Assembly: GCA_041390365.1 (NCBI GenBank)
Contig: JAWKQB010000001.1
Span: 1,488,001 to 1,552,000, forward strand
Origin: Syntrophotaleaceae bacterium
GTDB taxonomy: Bacteria > Desulfobacterota > Desulfuromonadia > Desulfuromonadales > Syntrophotaleaceae
Reading direction: 5' to 3'
DNA length: 64,000 nucleotides
Part shown: positions 61,582 through 64,000 of the stretch, piece by piece
How positions within the stretch are numbered: position 1 is the first letter of the stretch
Layout: each line of letters opens with the position of its first letter
Notes under the pieces: generated by a model
What the model was told of the DNA's origin: nothing
What the model saw: the letters and a program-made list of their open reading frames with translations, nothing else
Database searches by the model: none
Made by a program: the position numbers and the translations under genes

Positions 61582-62055
61582 TTTAGATTTCCTCCTAATT
61601 TGAGATAATACGTCCCTTATAAACATAACCTTTTAGTATTGCAAGAAGAATTATTGGGTACCGGAAAGCCACACGCTAATATTACACTCAAAATTCAACA
61701 TTTCAATTACATTTACTTCTTTTGCAGGTCAGCCAGTTTTGAAGACAAATAATACGACATTAAAAAAACAGTAAAGCCTGGAAACGGATACTGCCCCTAG
61801 GTTCGAGCGGGAAGGAAAATTGTATTTCCGAATATGAAATGCGGAAAGTCATTCCGGCTGATGGCGGTTTTTTAAATTGGCAGAATTCAGGGAGGAGCTT
61901 GTCACAAAGGGAGCTATCGTGATGACCTTTTATACTCAGCTATGGGTTGAGCCTGCATATTGTTGAATCAAACAATTTAACAACCTAATCATCGAAACCC
62001 AGACCGATGGGACTCGACGCGCCAAGCGTTTTCCTTACTGCAAACCGGGAAAACT
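61582..62055. other. AT-rich intergenic region without a gene
   Basis: 474 bases between the MucR-like start and the HPP-like stop, both on the minus strand. It is AT-rich (for example TTCAACATTTCAATTACATTTACTTC). No ORF of convincing length, no RNA-gene fold and no clear terminator were seen. It should hold the MucR promoter and perhaps an autoregulatory site. Confidence 0.5.
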
Positions 62056-63021
62056 TCAATTTTCCGCAAACGGAGCGGGTTCCGGTGCAACTTCTCTGAA
62101 AAAGAAAACGCCCATAAAAACGAAAAGGCAGCTGCCTGCGAGGACATGCAGAGGATATTTCCAGAAATGGATGTCCGGCACCAGGACCGGCAGTAATGCG
62201 ATGGCGGCAACCGGTGGAAAAGATGCGTGGAACAGATGAAACATGACGAAGACGGTGCCCAGAGCCAAACCGGAGAAAAACCAAAGGGGTCCATGCAGAA
62301 CATCGGTAACCAGATAAAACCAGAGAACTCCTGTGAAAGCTGCAAGAAACAGCAGCAGTACTGCCTTGGCAGGCGTGCGTCGCAACGGTTGATCAGGCCT
62401 GGATAATTCCACGAAGGCTACGATCAGGGGCGGGGCTATCATGAAAAGGAAGTTTGAACCCAGAGCGGATGCTGTGATGATCAGTACCCCGGCCAAAATC
62501 TTACTCCAATAGATGAATTGGGAAATGAGATGGTTTTCTTTTTTGCAGAGCTCGATCCTGTCGGCTGGAATTTCTGCCGAAACCGGCTTTCCCCTGAATC
62601 TTTCCAAAACAATTTTCCCAAGCACGATGATTCCCATCAGAATGCCGACAGAGAGAGGATACAGCCAACTGGTCGTATGGGTCATAATCGCCAGAATGGC
62701 GGCGGATATGGACGGAAATACCTCGGAACGCAACACCTTCAGCTGCAGAACCACAAGGATAAAGGCGATCGCAACAAGGGAAAAGGTCGGAACAAAAACA
62801 TATCGCAGCAGTAAAACTCCGGTCAAAGCGGCCAATGTCGGCGAGGCCCAGACAGCCAGCCATCCGGCTTGCCATGGCGGTTTCTCAAAGATCCAGAACC
62901 CCAGGGCAAGGGCTGCAATTTCCGGAAAAAGTATTTCCTTTTCCCCAAAAATATCCACCATGGCAAAGAGAAACATGATCAGCATCATGGTGGCAATCTG
63001 CATCAAAACCTTCAGCCTCAT
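62056..63021 (-). CDS. HPP-like integral membrane protein
   Basis: 321 residues with roughly ten hydrophobic segments and no hydrophilic domain larger than about 25 residues (around 155-170). The second half has HASFPPVAAIALLPVLVPD, which resembles the HPP family motif after which that family is named, and the first half has a weaker repeat around LKVLRSEVFPSISAAILAI. The family has been linked to nitrite transport in plastids, but bacterial members are largely uncharacterised. ATG 63021 has AAAGAAGGGACATCGGGA upstream. Other membrane-protein assignments cannot be excluded. Confidence 0.65.
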   Translation of the reverse strand: MRLKVLMQIATMMLIMFLFAMVDIFGEKEILFPEIAALALGFWIFEKPPWQAGWLAVWASPTLAALTGVLLLRYVFVPTFSLVAIAFILVVLQLKVLRSEVFPSISAAILAIMTHTTSWLYPLSVGILMGIIVLGKIVLERFRGKPVSAEIPADRIELCKKENHLISQFIYWSKILAGVLIITASALGSNFLFMIAPPLIVAFVELSRPDQPLRRTPAKAVLLLFLAAFTGVLWFYLVTDVLHGPLWFFSGLALGTVFVMFHLFHASFPPVAAIALLPVLVPDIHFWKYPLHVLAGSCLFVFMGVFFFREVAPEPAPFAEN

Positions 63022-63076
63022 TCCCGATGTCCCTTCTTTCTGATTCGGCCCGGGTCGGCCGCAAATCCGGTTTTTG

Positions 63077-63229
63077 CTACCACCTCACAGACAATTTCTC
63101 ATAGCCTTGCGAGATCTTCCATTCCAGGTACGGCTGAACCCATTCCTGCCTGGCTTTGGTCACCGTCAAAATCTGCCTCGAGCTGAACAGACCATAACAC
63201 AGTCGGGCTGCAACTTTCATTATCTTCAT
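63077..63229 (-). CDS. Possible small basic protein, unknown
   Basis: A 50-codon frame starting MKIMKVAARLCYGLF and rich in Lys, Arg and aromatic residues. AGGA lies five bases before the ATG, and the HPP-like gene follows 55 bases later on the same strand. The composition is not obviously random, but no family is recognised, so it is a weak candidate. Confidence 0.3.
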   Translation of the reverse strand: MKIMKVAARLCYGLFSSRQILTVTKARQEWVQPYLEWKISQGYEKLSVRW

Positions 63230-63462
63230 TGCAGTCCTGTCATGGAATGGTACGCCAGTGCTTTTTTGGCCTTCTCTCAGTTTTTGCTGACTCTGCTCTT
63301 TTTGGTTTTTCCCAATAACGGTCCCAATGATATGCAATCCCGTTCGAGTCCCGCAACTTTTTGCAGTCACTGTTGCTTTTTTGAGTGCAGCCGGTTTAGA
63401 GTGAAATCATGACCTACGCGGTAATAAAAGAGGAGCCGTTTTCATACTTTTCGGAGGCTGTT

Positions 63463-63735
63463 ATGAACGGAAGTGAAATGCTTCACAGGATCGAGATGCT
63501 GATCGACCAAGGCAACCTGGTTTGGGAGAGCCCCGGGAGCAATGCGGCCAAGGACATTGAACGGTTTTGCGATGCGGTCACGGAACTGGTTCAGGTCATC
63601 TACGGTCCCGGCCATCCGTATGTCGAAAAACATTCGGCCGCGAACAAGGACTCACAGCGCGATTTTGCCGAAGGGATGTCATTGCTGCAATCGATCCATA
63701 AAGAGGTGGAGTACTCTTCGCGTTTGGGACATTGA
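63463..63735 (+). CDS. Small conserved-looking hypothetical protein
   Basis: 90 residues from ATG 63463, which has GGAGG six bases upstream. An ATG at 63409 extends the same frame by 18 codons but lacks a site. The protein is helical, with EMLHRIEMLIDQ, AAKDIERFCDAVTELVQVIYGPGHPYVEK and a polar tail. There are no membrane segments or cysteine clusters beyond a single Cys. I do not recognise the family. It is convergent with the flavodoxin-like gene at the window edge. Confidence 0.55.
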   Translation: MNGSEMLHRIEMLIDQGNLVWESPGSNAAKDIERFCDAVTELVQVIYGPGHPYVEKHSAANKDSQRDFAEGMSLLQSIHKEVEYSSRLGH

Positions 63736-63745
63736 GCCAGAAGAG

Positions 63746-64000
63746 TTACAGGGAGACAAATTCCGAACCGTAATTCCTGAAGCGCGCTTCATCCCGGGCA
63801 TCTACCGAAGGCCCTTTCCACAGACTGAGAGGTGCTCCCGCCTTGGCCACCGGACCGGGGCGGAAGTCCTCGCAACCCTGCTTGAAAAGAAGTTTTTGCA
63901 GGTGCCTGATGGTAGTCTCTCCCCCTGTGTTGGAGTGAACCGAAATTCCACCGCAACGCTTGCCCCGCAGGGAATCGGCCTGCAGCCCCTTCAAAGCGCG
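63746..64000 (-). CDS. Flavodoxin-like protein, C-terminal part (5' end outside window)
   Basis: The frame is open to the last base, and about 84 C-terminal residues are visible. GKRCGGISVHSNTGGETTIRHL (read in two parts) has the strand-loop-helix look of a flavodoxin or FMN-reductase C-terminal half, and the end GPVAKAGAPLSLWKGPSVDARDEARFRNYG resembles flavodoxin-family proteins of anaerobes. The N-terminal phosphate loop that would confirm FMN binding is outside the window. Confidence 0.5.
   Translation of the reverse strand, partial: RALKGLQADSLRGKRCGGISVHSNTGGETTIRHLQKLLFKQGCEDFRPGPVAKAGAPLSLWKGPSVDARDEARFRNYGSEFVSL

Noticed and set aside
63330..63365. CCCGTTCGAGTCCCGC-like string resembling a tRNA T-arm
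   Set aside because: The bases on either side of TTCGAGT do not pair into a T-stem, and no acceptor, D or anticodon arm precedes it.

Overview
The window looks like chromosomal DNA of a Gram-negative anaerobic deltaproteobacterium of the Desulfuromonadales/Geobacter type. This is inferred from gene content: rubrerythrin, a flavodiiron protein, a 2[4Fe-4S] ferredoxin, a CZB-type chemoreceptor, many hybrid histidine kinases, a Ros/MucR regulator and KaiB/KaiC homologues without KaiA. No rRNA, tRNA, CRISPR array, insertion sequence or phage gene is visible. Coding density is high, and the GC-rich third positions produce long antisense shadow ORFs.

Layout. 1-606 is the 3' end of a DUF4105-like envelope protein, followed by convergent rtcA. 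1.9-5.1 kb holds two paralogous zinc-ribbon proteins, a small CxxC protein, a synthetase-only RelA/SpoT protein, a tiny basic protein and cspA. 5.1-8.7 kb is a minus-strand signalling operon: receiver protein, KaiC-like ATPase, hybrid kinase. 8.9-20.2 kb carries an isochorismatase-like hydrolase, a chemoreceptor, a triple-BON protein, an ABC exporter/DnaQ-GIY-YIG/CNNM operon, a degenerate diadenylate-cyclase-like protein and a flavodiiron protein. 20.4-26.1 kb has an unusual pyruvate-phosphate-dikinase-like protein, glutamate dehydrogenase, a VIT-family transporter and a thioesterase.

26.3-30.9 kb is a kaiC-kaiB-kaiB-hybrid kinase operon. It converges on a very long minus-strand run (42.8 to 30.9 kb): ZIP transporter, P-type ATPase, HAD phosphatase/phosphomutase, GH65 phosphorylase, PEP synthase, 2-hydroxyacid dehydrogenase, DUF2267 protein, a ligand-poor hemerythrin-like protein and Hsp20. 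Short gaps and stop/start overlaps suggest one stress and central-carbon transcription unit. A Na+/Ca2+ antiporter and a YkgJ protein lie upstream of it.

44.8-55.4 kb, plus strand, has an MFS transporter, a large membrane protein with a P-loop ATPase domain directly followed by an MscS channel, and a two-component system followed by an LTA-synthase-family sulfatase and a dual-specificity phosphatase. 55.6-64 kb has rubrerythrin, a multi-PAS kinase divergent from a single-domain receiver protein, a glutamine amidotransferase, a secreted glutaredoxin-like protein, a ferredoxin, a Ros/MucR regulator, an HPP-like membrane protein, two small proteins and a truncated flavodoxin-like gene at the right edge.

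The most unusual material is the clustering of Kai-type modules, the ATPase-MscS pair, the degenerate DAC-like protein, and the dikinase whose N-terminus resembles a KaiC/RecA fold without a P-loop.
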